The translations under genes and the position numbers were made by a program. From Diphasiastrum complanatum (Eukaryota; Streptophyta; Lycopodiopsida; Lycopodiales; Lycopodiaceae), in assembly GCA_029204225.1 (NCBI GenBank), contig CM055104.1:50360006-50424005 (forward strand): DNA of 64,000 nt. The letters run 5' to 3'. A model generated the notes under the pieces. That model was not told where the DNA came from. It searched no databases and was given only the letters and a program-made list of their open reading frames with translations. Shown here in pieces: positions 46,021 through 58,282 of this stretch (position 1 is its first letter; every line of letters begins with the position of its first letter).

Positions 46021-47290
46021 TTTTTTGTAGATGGGTCCAAGAAAGAATAAGCAGACTGTAAAAGTTGCAAGTGATTTGAATGAAGTTCAACTTGAAAGTC
46101 TTGTTGCACTTTTAGCTTCAAAAAATAGCTACTCAGTAGTGGCTCCAACATATGCAAATGTAACTCAAGATCAAGCGATGGCTCCAAAAGATACAAATAT
46201 AGTTACTCAGGATTAGGCTGTGGCTCCAACATATATAGACCTATTAGTCTTTATCCAAATGATCTGGTTGAAGATTTTTGATTTATTGTAAAAATATTTA
46301 TAAAAAATATGTATGTGGACATTTTTACTTCTTTCAAAACATGCTTGTATTTATTTTAAAAATGATTCTCTTGAAAATGATTTCTAAATTTTTGTGTGTT
46401 ATTTAAGTTTATTGACAATTTATATTAGTTTAATAAACAGGTTTTTTTTAATTTTGTATTTGTAACATTTTTTTTAAATGTTGAAATATTAACATTAAAT
46501 TGTGTGTAAGCTTTTAGAATTATATCAAAAAAATTTAAATTGCACTTTTAAAATTTAAAAAAAAAAATGTAAGTTTTTTAAAATTTATAAACTCACCTAA
46601 TTTTACAATTATTATTCATAATAACAGATTGGACACAATTAATTGAGTTCAAAAAAGAGTAAACAAATTGTAAAGTTTGCAATAATGAAGTGGTGCGGTG
46701 ATTTGAATGAAGTTCAACTTGGAAGTCTTGTTGCACTTCTAGCTTCAAAAAATAGCTACTCAGCAATGGCTCCAACAGATACAAATGTAGTTACATAGAA
46801 TCAAGCGATGGCTCCAAAAGATACAAATATAGTTACTCAGGATCTGATTCAGGTTGTGGCTCCAACATATATAAATGTTTGAAGACATACTAGTCTTGAT
46901 CCAAATGATCTGGTTGAAGATTTTTGATTCACTGTAAAAAAAATTTATAATAATATGTATATTGACATTTTTACTTCTTTCAAAACATGATTGTATTTAT
47001 TTTAAAAATGATTGTCTCTTGAAAATGATTTCTAAATTTTTGTGTGCTATTTAAGTTTATTGACAATTCATATTAGTTTAATAAACAAGTTTCTTTCAGT
47101 TTTGTATTTGTAACATTTTTCTAAATGTTAAAATATCAACATTAAATTGTGTGTAAGCTTTTAAAATTATATCAAAATCTTTTGAATTGCACTTTTGAGA
47201 TTAAAAAAATATGAAAGTTTTTTAAAATTTTAAATTCACCTAATTTAACAATTATTATTCGTAATAACATATTGGACACAATTAATGTTT
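46021..47290 (+). repeat. Tandem duplication of about 640 bp with a small repetitive ORF
   Basis: Unit 1 (about 46,021-46,640) and unit 2 (about 46,641-47,290) share ATTTGAATGAAGTTCAACTT, a gene-like stretch and a long AT-rich tail ending TTGGACACAATTAAT. Unit 1 holds a 61-codon frame (46,031-46,216, MGPRKNKQTVKVASDLNEVQ) with an internal peptide repeat of the form A-P-x-x-x-N-V/I-V-T-Q-D. The frame is broken in unit 2 and ends in a stop in unit 1. I do not recognise a product. Confidence 0.65.
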
Positions 47291-47531
47291 GTATTTTTTA
47301 GCGATTTGAATGTAAAATTTTTAAAATATTTTGCATCGCTCAGTCCAAATTTAAAATATTTGCAAAATTTAGCATCTTACAAATAGTTCATTGATTTTTA
47401 AATTTAATATTCAAAATTGACATGAATTACCAAAAAATTGTAAGGGCTTATAAAAAAATGGATCCTCCGCATTTCAAAAGATTTTGTGTTGAATGCTTGT
47501 GACAATGTATGAGACTACTTGCATGTAGCTA

Positions 47532-48924
47532 TTGTGATATGTGTCTGGTCTATTTAGAATAGTCAAAACCAATCAACACTTTGCCTTGTCTACACTACAT
47601 AAGATGCTTGGATGGCTTTATATTGCGCTATTGGTTACCTGAGTGTGTGTACAAGTGGTTAGGGTGGTTACAATTTGAATTGAAATTGCATAAGAATGTC
47701 TTGGTTTGGACGAGTACACCAACCGAAAATCCACTCGAAGTAGATGATTTTAAGGTGCCACATTACAACACAACCTTTCCACCTCCATAGCCAATACCCT
47801 TACCGTATCAGTCAACCACATATTTTTGTTTTCCTTGGTGTTTAAATCATAACAAAACAAAACAAAGGGGAGGCTTTTGAACATTATAACCACATACATT
47901 GGCCCCTTGGGCATACATTGGCTCCCCACCCAAGATGTTCTCATTGGAAATACACTCTAGCGAATATACTCTAGTGCCTTGACAAAGCATTTATTGAATG
48001 TGTGCTCTCTCAATCTTAAGTTATAAGTATCCAAGCAATATCTTTAAAAAAAATAATAAGCTCATTCAGCCAAGCATAAAAGATTATACTCTAGTGCCTT
48101 GACAAAGCATTTATTGAATGTGTGCTCTCTCAATCTTAATATCTTTAAAAAAAATAATAAGCTCATTCAGCCAAGCATAAAAGATTTTATAGCTGCTAGC
48201 TTACTTGCACCTCAGGTTGTGCAGAAATCAATTCAAATGTGGATTGTCTAATAAACAAAGGGAGAAATTTCAATACTCTTATCCAATTTTTTTAGAAATT
48301 TAATGAGGTCTACCTAAAGCTCAAGACATTATATGAGAATGAATTTTCAAATTTTACTTACAGATTATAGGTAATGCCATCGAGAACAAGCATATGAGAG
48401 GACAAACACCGAACGTTCTTAATTATAAAAGGTTCCAATCCCATTGCCTAAACCATGGGAACATTTTTCCTAAGTTCTTAACAGGTTAACATGTTCGTTC
48501 CTAACCTAATTAATTATTTGTCAGGTAAGTTACAAAGCTGATCGGTGTGCCTCATGTGAGGGTTTGACATCAATCTTAATTGAGAGATGATTTGATTCAT
48601 TTAGTTGCCCCAGTGAAATATCTTTCCGAAGTGGCAATTAATTTTTGAAGAAATTTGTGGTCCTTTCAAGAAAGCTTTTATGGAAGCACATTATTTTGAA
48701 AGTTTATTTATAAGGTTCTGTTTTGTATCCAACCTTGAAAATCATCATGATTGCCAGGCAATCTGGTTCTTTGGCTTCCAAAAGCGATGTAATGATAGGT
48801 GCTCATAAAAAATTCTCCTTAGAGTTGGGACCAAAATATAATGCCTTAAAAATTACCGATTGGAGTTGTATACAATCTGTGCGATGAGATAAGCTAATCA
48901 ATGTATGTCAAAAGAATCTAGTGG
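47532..48924 (+). repeat. Left arm of a large inverted duplication (partner 62,794-64,000)
   Basis: This segment reappears in reverse complement at 62,794 to the window end, with scattered substitutions and small indels. It contains no recognised gene. A roughly 118 bp piece (about 47,960-48,190, starting TATACTCTAGTGCCTTGAC) is present twice here and once in the partner. Confidence 0.85.
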
Positions 48925-49124
48925 TGCGACAGGGAGATAAAAAAGATAGATGACTAGTGTGGTATGGAAATGAGATTGGAAAGAAGTACGACAAGTGGAA
49001 GCTTGAAAGGCGAAAGGATTGCATGTGATGGGAGTAAGAAGAGGACAAGTAAAAGCTTTGCAACTACGCTGTGGCACTTTCAAGCTAGCAATCACGTAAG
49101 GCAATCACATCAGCTCAAGAAGTA

Positions 49125-49130
49125 TTTATT
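49125..49130 (-). terminator. Candidate poly(A) signal of the SKS-like gene
   Basis: AATAAA on the minus strand, about 155 bases after the stop codon. Confidence 0.45.
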
Positions 49131-49284
49131 GGAAAATGCAAATGAATGAGCTCTCTCTGATATTGAATTTTCTAAGAGTGGCCTACATCAAAATACCAAA
49201 TGCCACAACTGTAGACTGTAGGAATACTTCTAAGAAGGGAGAGGCATTGAGGGAATGCCAATTATTGTCATTCTTTCAGTACCC

Positions 49285-52200
49285 TCAGAAAGCTTTGCCA
49301 CACTTTAGTACGTTCTGTGGAGGTTTCTGTGTGATGGAAGGCATTTCTGGATTGAACACGCGCAGGTATAGCTCTTGCCCAAGGTACTGCCTTTGCAACG
49401 TCTGTGAACGAATGTTCCACATTCCAGGATTATCCAGCTCCAGCATCACAGCAGTCCAGGACTGAGGATAAACCTGTTTCAGAATATCATTTTCAGTGGC
49501 TGCAAGAAAATAGCAAGGATGCATGGACTAAGAAGAATTCATTGCTATTCTGACAGCGAAGAGATTCACTTTGCTTTACAATGTGCAGTGAAGCCATTTG
49601 GGTAAGACAAGAACCTGAGTAGTGGAGCGAGAAACAGCATCTAAAAGATTGTAAGTTTGTCTGCTCGTGGTAGTCCATGTACCGGGACCATACCTGTATC
49701 CACAACACAAAGCTCAGTCTCAGTTTTCGATTAAACTGAGCTGCAGATCACGATCAAAGCATTGGGCGAAAGAAAAAAGAAAGAATGAAAGTTTGTTAGT
49801 GTGTTGTGCAAGGGAAAAGGCACATAGGACCATACAAGTGCATGTCTCATTTTCTCTAGTGGGAGCACAAATGCATCTCCGTACCGAACAAAGCTAGAAG
49901 ATGTTTGGATAGAGATTTTTAATACAAAAAGCGTCATCAGCTTACATTTTTACCAAGATATTAAAAAGGGCTTGTTGCTCACCCGACAACAAAGAAGCTG
50001 TAGCCGTCCATGTGCCAGGACTGCAGTTTATTCTCATTGTTCTGAAAAATCACTTCAAAAAATGCTCTGTAGGCACCATTTATGACGGATATGCCCAACG
50101 CGGGAGAGCGACCCTGAGGAGAATCTGGAATAGAGTTCAGATGAAAAATATTGGGTATGTTAAATGCGTCTGCTAAAGCGAGAGGAGTGTCAGGATTGAT
50201 GTGAGAAATGTCATTCACGGCAAAACGCTGCTTGTGGTATATTACTGGAGCAGAGTTGAAAAATTTCAGTGTTCTGGTTATATTTATAAGCCCGTAGTGG
50301 AATGTCCCTTGAGGATTTGGCCGGGCTGCACCTGCTGTTAGATTTCGTCTGCAGGAATTTAAGACACACGAACGGTTACAGACCAAGACATCGCTGCAAT
50401 CAAATTAAACTTTCAAAAGAGCATACTTATTAAGTATAGCGAACAATCAAGCTTCTTATGAATAAATTTCGAAAACGAGGAGCTCTTGAGCGATTCATAC
50501 TTGATTGAACGAGCTTGATTGAATGAAAAATTCACATCCCCTGGGGCTGGCCCAGCTGGAAGAGGACCCGACGCTGGTGCCCGAGAATTAGAGTAATGAA
50601 GAACGGCAATGCCATTAAGAACAGGTAATCCAAATCTAGAACTAGCTACTATGTAAAAGTCGCCGGGAGCTTGATTTGCCGTCACAAGAACTGAGTATGA
50701 CTGTCCAACATGTACATCGATAGAATCATAAAAGACTTGCTGAGTGTAAGATCCTTCAGTCTCAACCAAAAGTAATTTGTGATTCTGAATTCTGAAATTG
50801 AGTGTAGACCCAGTGCCGACGTTGGATATCCTTAAACGATAAGTTTTACCTGGAATTTCACAATGACAAACTATCAGGCCGCTTGGATTTATCAGCAATT
50901 TTTGCAGAGTCACTATATGACAGTATAATTTTAAGCTTTCAAAGTTCAAAATACGCTTGGAGGTTAGCTTAAATGCAAGCAAAGAGCAAACATAACAAAT
51001 GAAGTTTATCTTCTATATTATCCCTGGGGTTTTTCATCTTGTTGCCCAGTGAAATTTCGAAGCGAAATTTCTAGAATTTTCCACCTTGTTGCACAGAGAA
51101 GAATGAACCAAACGCTGCTCTTCCATTGATTAGCACGCCATCTGGAGCACCGAGCTGACCGCCTCCATCAAGAATTGCCCTCAAGCTCTGCAGTCATGAA
51201 AAAGTAAAAATCATCGATGGAGAATGATTAAAATTCAATACAGAGAAATGATCAAAACGCAAGATCCTTAGATAAAAAAGGTAACACGCTGATAATTCAT
51301 CGAATATTTTGGTTAAATGATATGTACAGAGATGTATAACACTAGATGGTACGGGACGGTTGAAGAAATTCGGCCAAGCTTTCAGATACTACATCCTTTT
51401 CACTGGGCTCTGTAAACTTACACTGTGATTCTTGGCGTACCAATCTCCAATCAAAACAGTGTAATCATCAGCTGGAGGAAGAAATGGAACAGCTATAACG
51501 ATTCGGTTATGTATACGGATGCCTCCAAATGCTCCTGCTGCTCTTTGAAGCGAAGTGCTTGCGTAATAGAAATAAGTTCCAATTTGATCTTTGGCCTGAA
51601 ACTGGTATATCCAGTTTTTTCCCGGTAAAATGGGACAGTTTGTTCCAAGAACACCATCCTGCCAAGCGCTCTTACGTTGCTGGATGCCATTCCTAGTCAA
51701 CAGTCGTAGTGTTATCAGATGGCATAATGATCGAAACTAGTAAAAGAGCAACAACACAAAAAGTACCGTCCTGATTGGGAGCAACTGCAAATGCCAGTTA
51801 CAGATAGCAAGTACCATGATCTGCATTCTGGAAGCCGTCGTACATAGATCATGCAAATGACAAAGAATCCACTCTAAACGTTACAATTAAAGCCGTTCTA
51901 GTAGCACCATTATACAGGTGCCGGCATACCCAAGCATAAAATTAGCGTCCGTACTCGTTCAATAATGTTTAATCGCATGAAAGAAAATTTGAGAACCGTG
52001 TATTGAATTGATCAGGTAAGAGGCAGCTTTCTGCACACTATTCCCCTCTCGCACTGTACAGGCCTATAGCAGAAGCACGTAACAATACAAACTGCTGAAC
52101 AACAGCCTTGTCATCATTTCGTGTGTGAAGCAAATGCAGCACGCATGGATGACAGCCTTTCCAAAAAATAGACAGATGCTCACTACCGTATAAAATTAGA

Positions 52201-52859
52201 CGAGATAAGATCTTCAAAATTAAAACCGGCAGATTGTATATTATAGTTATGAGAGACTTGTTGCAGCACAAGAAAAATCTTGGAATTAGTCGAATTAAGA
52301 GATACGGAAACAGCTCAAAAAGTGGAGCGCTAAACTCATACCAAGTAAAAAGGAGCGGCTCGTCAAGATTGTTGTGCACATTGATGATAATATTGTTGTT
52401 TGTAGTTGTATCCAGCTCGGGGCCGGGAAACTGCTTATTTATTGCAATGACCTGCTTTTGATTTGAAAATATCAATCAGGCTTCCGGAGCCAAGCTGCGG
52501 CGCTTAATGAAGTTATCTATTTGGAAACCGATACCCATAGACTCGAGCTGCATACTGATGTCATTCTAAGTTTTTCGCATCATGTAAAGTCTATAGATAA
52601 CTCAATATATACAGCCGTGCAACGAAATTAAAGTATATTATGATCATACATCAAGAACAAGGATACAGCTAGTACACGAAGAAAAGAGGTAAGAGATACT
52701 TGCCCGCTGTGTGACTCCAAGCAGAGCCACATTGATGTAAGTGACATTCCAGTTGAAAAACTGGTAAGCATCATCAGCTTGAACGTATTGCATTGATACT
52801 TGAACGATCAGCAGAAGCACTAGTGCCACCAATGCAGGTGCCTTCGACATCATCCTCAT
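49285..52859 (-). CDS. SKU5-similar (SKS) multicopper-oxidase-like secreted protein, 8 exons
   Basis: Exons: 52,859-52,704; 52,451-52,342; 51,692-51,422; 51,187-51,085; 50,849-50,501; 50,348-49,983; 49,693-49,615; 49,473-49,285. Joined, they give 540 codons with no stop, a normal length for the family. Residues 1-28 are a hydrophobic signal peptide, so the product should enter the secretory pathway and reach wall or apoplast. Three cupredoxin domains follow. Copper-ligand motifs of true oxidases are replaced: FTWNGI at 87-92, FYYAS at 130-134, SWHMDG at 440-445, and no HCHIE-like motif near the end. This is typical of SKS proteins, which are linked to cell-wall expansion in Arabidopsis (SKU5). 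No hydrophobic C-terminal tail for a GPI anchor is seen (ends NVLKCGKAF). Intron 1 uses a GC donor (CGG/GCAAGT); the others are GT-AG. Sequence shows an intact gene; expression is unknown. Confidence 0.9.
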
Positions 52860-52932
52860 CTTGTAGTAACTGCAGTACTGCCTTCGGTAGGTATTCTACT
52901 ACTTGCCGGCACTAGCTAAGGAATGCGCCTGA

Positions 52933-52939
52933 TTTTATA
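52933..52939 (-). promoter_or_regulatory. TATA box of the SKS-like gene
   Basis: TATAAAA on the minus strand, about 75 bases upstream of the start codon. This implies a short 5' untranslated region of roughly 45 bases. Confidence 0.6.
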
Positions 52940-54680
52940 ATGGAAGAATAGAGTATGGATCGTGACTTTGCGGTTAATATTAACAAACGTTACCATTTAC
53001 AAATGTTAGGTTTCACTATTTTGTTACCTGTTTAAAATAGCAACGCGATTTTCTCCCGCTATCACCAATTTTGTGACCTAAACATGATGAATATTAAATC
53101 TGATGAACCTGTCATTTCAAGGATAGAAACCTTTACAAAACCATGACCAAAGCAAAACAAAGCTTAATGTGAATTAAAGCCAAGTTCAATCATTGCAAAG
53201 TTTCTCATATGTATGATCTTAGTTTTAAGTACCAATATTTTAGTTCGTCATCGCGAAGGATGACCAGAAAATTTTCTTGTTTTGAGATTTCTGCATCTTG
53301 ATATAAAAGTGCTCTAATCTATCTATGATTTAACGGTCCTTGACAAGTTCTAAAATTTCAACATGGAAGACATAAGCAAAACGAGTATGAGTGTTGTCAA
53401 AAAACATTTTTTTAGGTGGCTTTCAAACATGTTGTTGCCTATGCCTGTGGAAATCGGTAATTTGTCCAATGTGCTTCCAAACGTGCGATGCTATTTTGTA
53501 CAATCAAGTGATGTGCTCTCGTTCGTGGCCATTTCGTTGGAGGAGGCGATGGATCCTGCGAGTAATATGCCATTTAGGCTATTAGTTGCTTAATGATGGA
53601 ACACAATTATTGTTGCAATGAAAGACATAGACAGTCTCTTTCTCAAGGATTTTCAGCACACTATCAATCGAAATTGGGCCATCGGTGTTGTTTCTGAGAT
53701 GTGTGCTATGAAAGCCGTTTTTGTATTCGGTTGGTTCGATGCCACATGCATTCAAGAGGAACATTTGTTGTGTAGAAGGATAGATGCGTATCTCATGAAG
53801 TTGCTGGGAGGTCATAGCTTGCGATGTCTTTGTTTTCTCTTTCAATTTTCGAAACAACTATGACATAATTTGAGTTCTTCAGCCTCTAAAATCTCTTGTA
53901 CTGCTATGTCAATCTCCTATTTTCAAACAAAACTAGAAAATTGCAAACACATGCTTTACATACAATGCGCCGAAAATAAATACTAGAAGCAAATGCAATA
54001 AATACATATACTTGAGCCATTTCCCCTACAACAAGATGCACAATTTTCAACGCTTTTTTTGAGTGTTTTATTAAAGGAAGAATCTAAAACAAGACGCAGG
54101 GGAAGCAGAAAGCTTGAGAGCTCAGGTCCGCCGTTTGGCCTCAGTATAAACCTTGCAACTTTGAACATGTTTTTCAGAAACTTCTTCACAACAAAATGGC
54201 TTAGAGAGCTTGAAAAATCTACTCAAGGAGACTAGGCCACAACTAAGCTCCTACATGAGAGTTAAGTAGGCCAAGAGGCATTCCAGAGTACTCTGCTCAC
54301 TCAGGGTAATACCGTAACTGATGAAAAAAAGGCCCCTCGGTATAAACCATGGAATGCTACAAAATGTATGGATAGCACTTTTGAAAATTGATGTTTATAA
54401 ACACATTCAATTCCATTTTCTATCAACAATTAATAAAGTGCAATTGCATTTGTAAACAATCTGATTAATATTACAATTAGTTGCAATACATCATACTATC
54501 TCACTTATTAATTTGGTGATTCTTCGTTATCATTTGCCGCATCATCATGCGATAAATCTACCAAACCAAACGAGTCTATCTCTAATTCTACCCAAATATC
54601 TCATATAGTTTCATTATTGATAAGCTGATCTTCACAAGCTACTGGCGATGGTGACAACAAGGAGATCGAGAAGGTGTGTC
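52940..54680. other. Upstream region of the SKS-like gene; no gene assigned
   Basis: The minus-strand frame 53,857-53,582 (QLHEIRIYPSTQQMFLLNA, DSVLKILEKETVYVF) looks somewhat protein-like, with frame-broken continuation to about 53,390. It could be an exon remnant, but I do not recognise it. At 54,366-54,390 a stretch (ATGGATAGCACTTTTGAAAA) matches 18,021-18,043, placing CACTA-associated DNA here. Confidence 0.4.
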
Positions 54681-54685
54681 GTGTG

Positions 54686-55195
54686 TCATCGATCCATCTG
54701 ATGATGATCTTCACAAGCTACTGGCGATGGTGACAATGAGGGAGATCGAGAAAGTGTGTCGTGTGTCGTCGATCCATCCGATGATGATGCATCATGTTCA
54801 ATATCATCATTAGCTTGTGAAGCATGCACATGATCCTCTAAAAATCTGTCATCAAATCCATCATCATAATCTTGTTCAGTTTCATTAGTTGACAGCGCCA
54901 TGTCCTCCACGACATCTCTACCCTCAAAAACTCTTTTACTTCGAGGAGCGACTTGAATCACGTACCACCATCTAGGATCTAAACGATTGGGGTGAAAGAC
55001 CACCTGTAATTGATCGATGTTTCCATAAACATTGACTAATAATTAGTATCTATAAGTATGTGACAATTGCTTGGTATCCACACAATATACATTTATTGTA
55101 GTATACTGAAAATTATCAATTGATTGACAACAAAAGAGCATTGACTACTTGAAGACATATACGTACCTGCTCACATTGTTGAGGAAAAATAATGT
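54686..55195 (-). pseudogene. CACTA transposon protein, DUF4216-type C-terminal domain
   Basis: A first exon on the minus strand (about 55,195-55,165) reads IIFPQQCEQ before a GT donor. After an intron with acceptor TTACAG at 55,004 the frame 55,003-54,686 continues VVFHPNRLDPRWWYVIQVAP and an acidic serine-rich tail (DYDDGFDDRFLEDHVHAS). The phrase PQQCEQVVF...WWYV is the hallmark of the DUF4216 domain found at the C-terminus of plant TNP2-type CACTA transposases. Within the tail a 60 bp segment (54,640-54,700 and 54,708-54,770) is duplicated. It lies opposite to the TNP2 fragment at 56.6-57.7 kb, so the two are not one gene. Confidence 0.6.
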
Positions 55196-55239
55196 ATCAC
55201 TTTGATTTATCTAAAGATTGGTGGAGTCAACTATATATG

Positions 55240-56110
55240 TAAATCTCCTTCCCTAGATTCCTTACCCAAAACCCTAAACCCTAAGCTCTAAACTCCTTGC
55301 CCCTTGCCCTAAATCCAAAATCCTAAACTCTAAAGTCTTTATTCTAAATCCTAAATTCTAAATTCTAAATTCTAAATTCTAAACCCTAAACCCTAGGGCC
55401 TAAACCCTAAGCCTTGAACCTTAAACCTCAAATCCTTAATCCTAAATCCTGAATCACAAATCATAAACCCTAATTCCTAGACCTTAAACCTTGAACCCTG
55501 AACTTTGAATCCATAGTCCTAGATCCTAAATCCTAAACCCTAGACCTGGACCCTGAACCCTGAACTCTAAACCTCAAATTCTAAGTCCTAAACCCTAAAC
55601 CCTAAATCAAAAACTCTAAATTCGTTGTCCAATACAATAAACTATTTTCCTAGATCCCTTACTCTAAAGTCCAACCCTAAGCTTTAAATCTTAAATTCCA
55701 ACCCTAAACCATAAATCCTAAATTTCAAACCCTAACTTTAAGCTCTAAGCCCCAGAATCCTAAAACCCTAAACCCTAAACACATCTCTCACCCTAAATTC
55801 CAAACACTAAATCCTAAGTCCTAAGCTCTAACCTCTAAATCCAAAGCTTAACCCTAAACCCTTCAATTTTAATGATAAACCCTAAATCCTAAGCCGTAAA
55901 CCCTAAATCCAAAACCCTTGAATCTAAAACCTAAGCTAGTTACATTAAACCCCTTAGCCCCCTTCACTAGGTCATTGAATCTAAACGGTAAGCCCCTTAC
56001 CCTAGATTCCTAAGCTCCTTTCCCTAGATCCCTTACCCTAAAGCCCGTTTTGTCAAAGCCACTTACCCAAACTCCTTAATACAAATCCCAAGTACAAGCC
56101 AACAAAATTA
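55240..56110 (+). repeat. Degenerate telomere-like CCCTAAA array
   Basis: Several dozen imperfect CCCTAAA-type units, with runs such as CCCTAAACCCTAAACC and many variants (CCTAAAT, CTCTAAA). The plant telomere unit is TTTAGGG. The array is interstitial and mutated. 55,693-56,173 is duplicated at 62,319-62,793. Confidence 0.85.
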
Positions 56111-56639
56111 TGTTTTTGGCTTATGTGGTGTATGTCAATAAATAATCTGATAACATGACCCTAGCTAGTGATATCTACGTCAAGCTTAATTAGTAGCAAT
56201 TTTATACGTGTATTCAATTTGTTTATCACATGTTGCTCTCTAATTTGTTTTTGATCCATTTTGATCCATTGTTACTTGACAAGGTGGACCGATGCAAATG
56301 GTGAGTTCACATTCTTCTTCTTCAGACAATGAAACTGGACCAACAGATTGGATTAGAGGCCTGGCTGAACCAGAGAATACTATGCCCATGTACATGATGT
56401 AAATATGTATTACGACGAGAGCGATGTATTACTATATCACACATTTGCATGTACGAACAGATTGAGAAAGAGTCATTATTTGTTCGGCCTGAAGTCGGTT
56501 CTTCGACGAGTTTTATGATTCTTTCACTATGCTTGATGTTTGCAAAATTAACACTGCTAATTATTGCACATTTATATTGTATGTTTTTAACTATATTCAA
56601 GATTAGAGAGGATTTTTCGTTGTTCTTGATCAGTGTTGC

Positions 56640-57722
56640 ACTTCTTTTGTGTAGGATGACTCACATTCACATTACCATCGTAGAATTCAACCAGACGTTG
56701 CCATGCAATCGATAGGATGGACAAATTCCAAAGTTGTGAGCTTGTTTATTACTTATGAATTTGCAAACTAAGTACGAGTGGTCTGGCGTGAGTGTCATGG
56801 AGTTGTTTAGGTGAGCTTGCCTTTTGGTGTATAAAACTCAAATCTCATTTTGCATTTCATGTGTTGTGAGAAACTATAACTAATTATAGGAATACCTTGT
56901 CGTAGTTTGCTCAAAAAATTGTCGTCTCCAAATTACACCATGTTGGCGTCTCGACAAGAAGCCAAGAAAATGCTATTGGCAGTCACATGTATTACAGGAG
57001 TAATCATGCATGTCCGAATGATTGCTTTTTATATTGAGATCATGAGTTTGAGGAGGTCAGCACGTGTCCGCGTTGTGGGAAACATCGTTACGGGCAAGAT
57101 TTACAAGGTGACACCATATCCGCCAAAGTGGTAAGACATTTTTCCATCATACCTAGGATACACCATATGTTTAAGTACAAGTCCATAGCAGAGCTTATAA
57201 TATGGCATTCGAGCAATCGTTCATCGGACGATACTATGAGAATCTTTGCCAATTGTCCGGTGTGAAAGCATGTGGATGCTACTTTGCGTGAGTTTAGGGA
57301 TGAGCCTCGTTATTTGCATTTGGGGTTGGCAATGGATGGTGTGAATCCATTCGGATTACACTCTACATCATGGCCCACTTGGCCGGTTGTCCTTGTAAAT
57401 TACAACATTTCTCCTTGTCTAAGTATCAAGAAGGGGCAACTAATGCTTGTTGACCTTCTTATCCCAGAAAAATACAAGGCCAAAAATACGGATGTGTATA
57501 TGGCTTCCTTGATAGATGAGCTAAACATTCTATGGCAAGGAGTTCAAGTGACTGATATATCAAGACCATGCAGACAAAGAGATTTTGTGGTAAAGGGGAT
57601 CTTGATGTGGACAATGCACGACTTTCTTGGATATAGCAAATGTTCCGGTAAGATATTGTCTATAGGTTCATGGCATTAAATCTAACATGTATTCACAAAT
57701 TTTATTTTGATTCAAACATTAC
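56640..57722 (+). pseudogene. CACTA TNP2-type transposase, second copy
   Basis: Matches the copy at 18,160-19,660. Pieces read GDTISAKVV in a broken frame near 57,110 and AELIIWHSSNRSS. The frame 57,272-57,679 follows (DATLREFRDEPRYLHLGLAM, GVNPFG, TWPVVLVNYNISPCLS, PCRQRDFVVKGILMW, MHDFLGYSKCSG). These are core TNP2 motifs. The exon end and the start of the intron match the other copy up to CAAACATTAC at 57,722, where a copia LTR begins. A shared upstream block (TTCAAGATTAGAGAGGATTTTTCG) starts near 56,595. The N-terminal part is shorter than in the first copy, and stops are present. Confidence 0.75.
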
Positions 57723-58282
57723 AAGATGCAAACTCAATAAGAACCTGATCAAACATCAAAGTTATGAGAATATGAAGTTGTCGTCTATACAAAAATAGTA
57801 ATCTACTATATTTCACACATGTGGAGCTAGAAATAGTATAAACAATGCATTCTACACACAAGATTGCAAGATATCACGGTCAAGATAGTGCACCAATGGA
57901 TAGATGAACCCAAGAGGACCATGTATAAGCATGAAAGGAGATAGAGGAGAGAGAAGGTATGCTCTCCCATGAATTTATATCTATTTATAATAGGTCCAAA
58001 TCTAGTTTGAAACTTGGTTTCCCTCCATATCAAAAAACCCTACTATTTAGTGGACTAGATTCAATGTCTCCAATATTCAAATTTGAATCTACTAAACTAG
58101 ACTTCTACACTTTTCAAAAGTGTTTATTTAATGCTTTTAGACTAATATAACTTTGAACAGTCAAACTACTATAAGTTTAATATGAAAATTGGCCTCAATT
58201 GTCTATTTGAAAAATATGACCAAAAATAGCAAACTAGACTAAACTAGACTAAAGTTGACTAAACTAGTTGAAATTTCTCACA
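57723..58282 (-). repeat. 3' LTR of copia family 3, inserted in the TNP2 intron
   Basis: On the minus strand the LTR starts TGTGAGAAATTTC at 58,282, directly after a polypurine tract GAAGAGGGAG. It ends near 57,723, where the CACTA homology with 19,395-19,450 begins. Its last bases (GAGTTTGCATCTT) match a fragment at 62,265-62,310. Confidence 0.65.

Noticed and set aside
53363-53863. A second host gene upstream of the SKS-like gene
   Set aside because: Frames on both strands are short and without recognised motifs or clear splice structure, so I list the region as unassigned.
55240-56110. Chromosome end (true telomere)
   Set aside because: The array is degenerate and has unique and transposon DNA on both sides, so it is interstitial.
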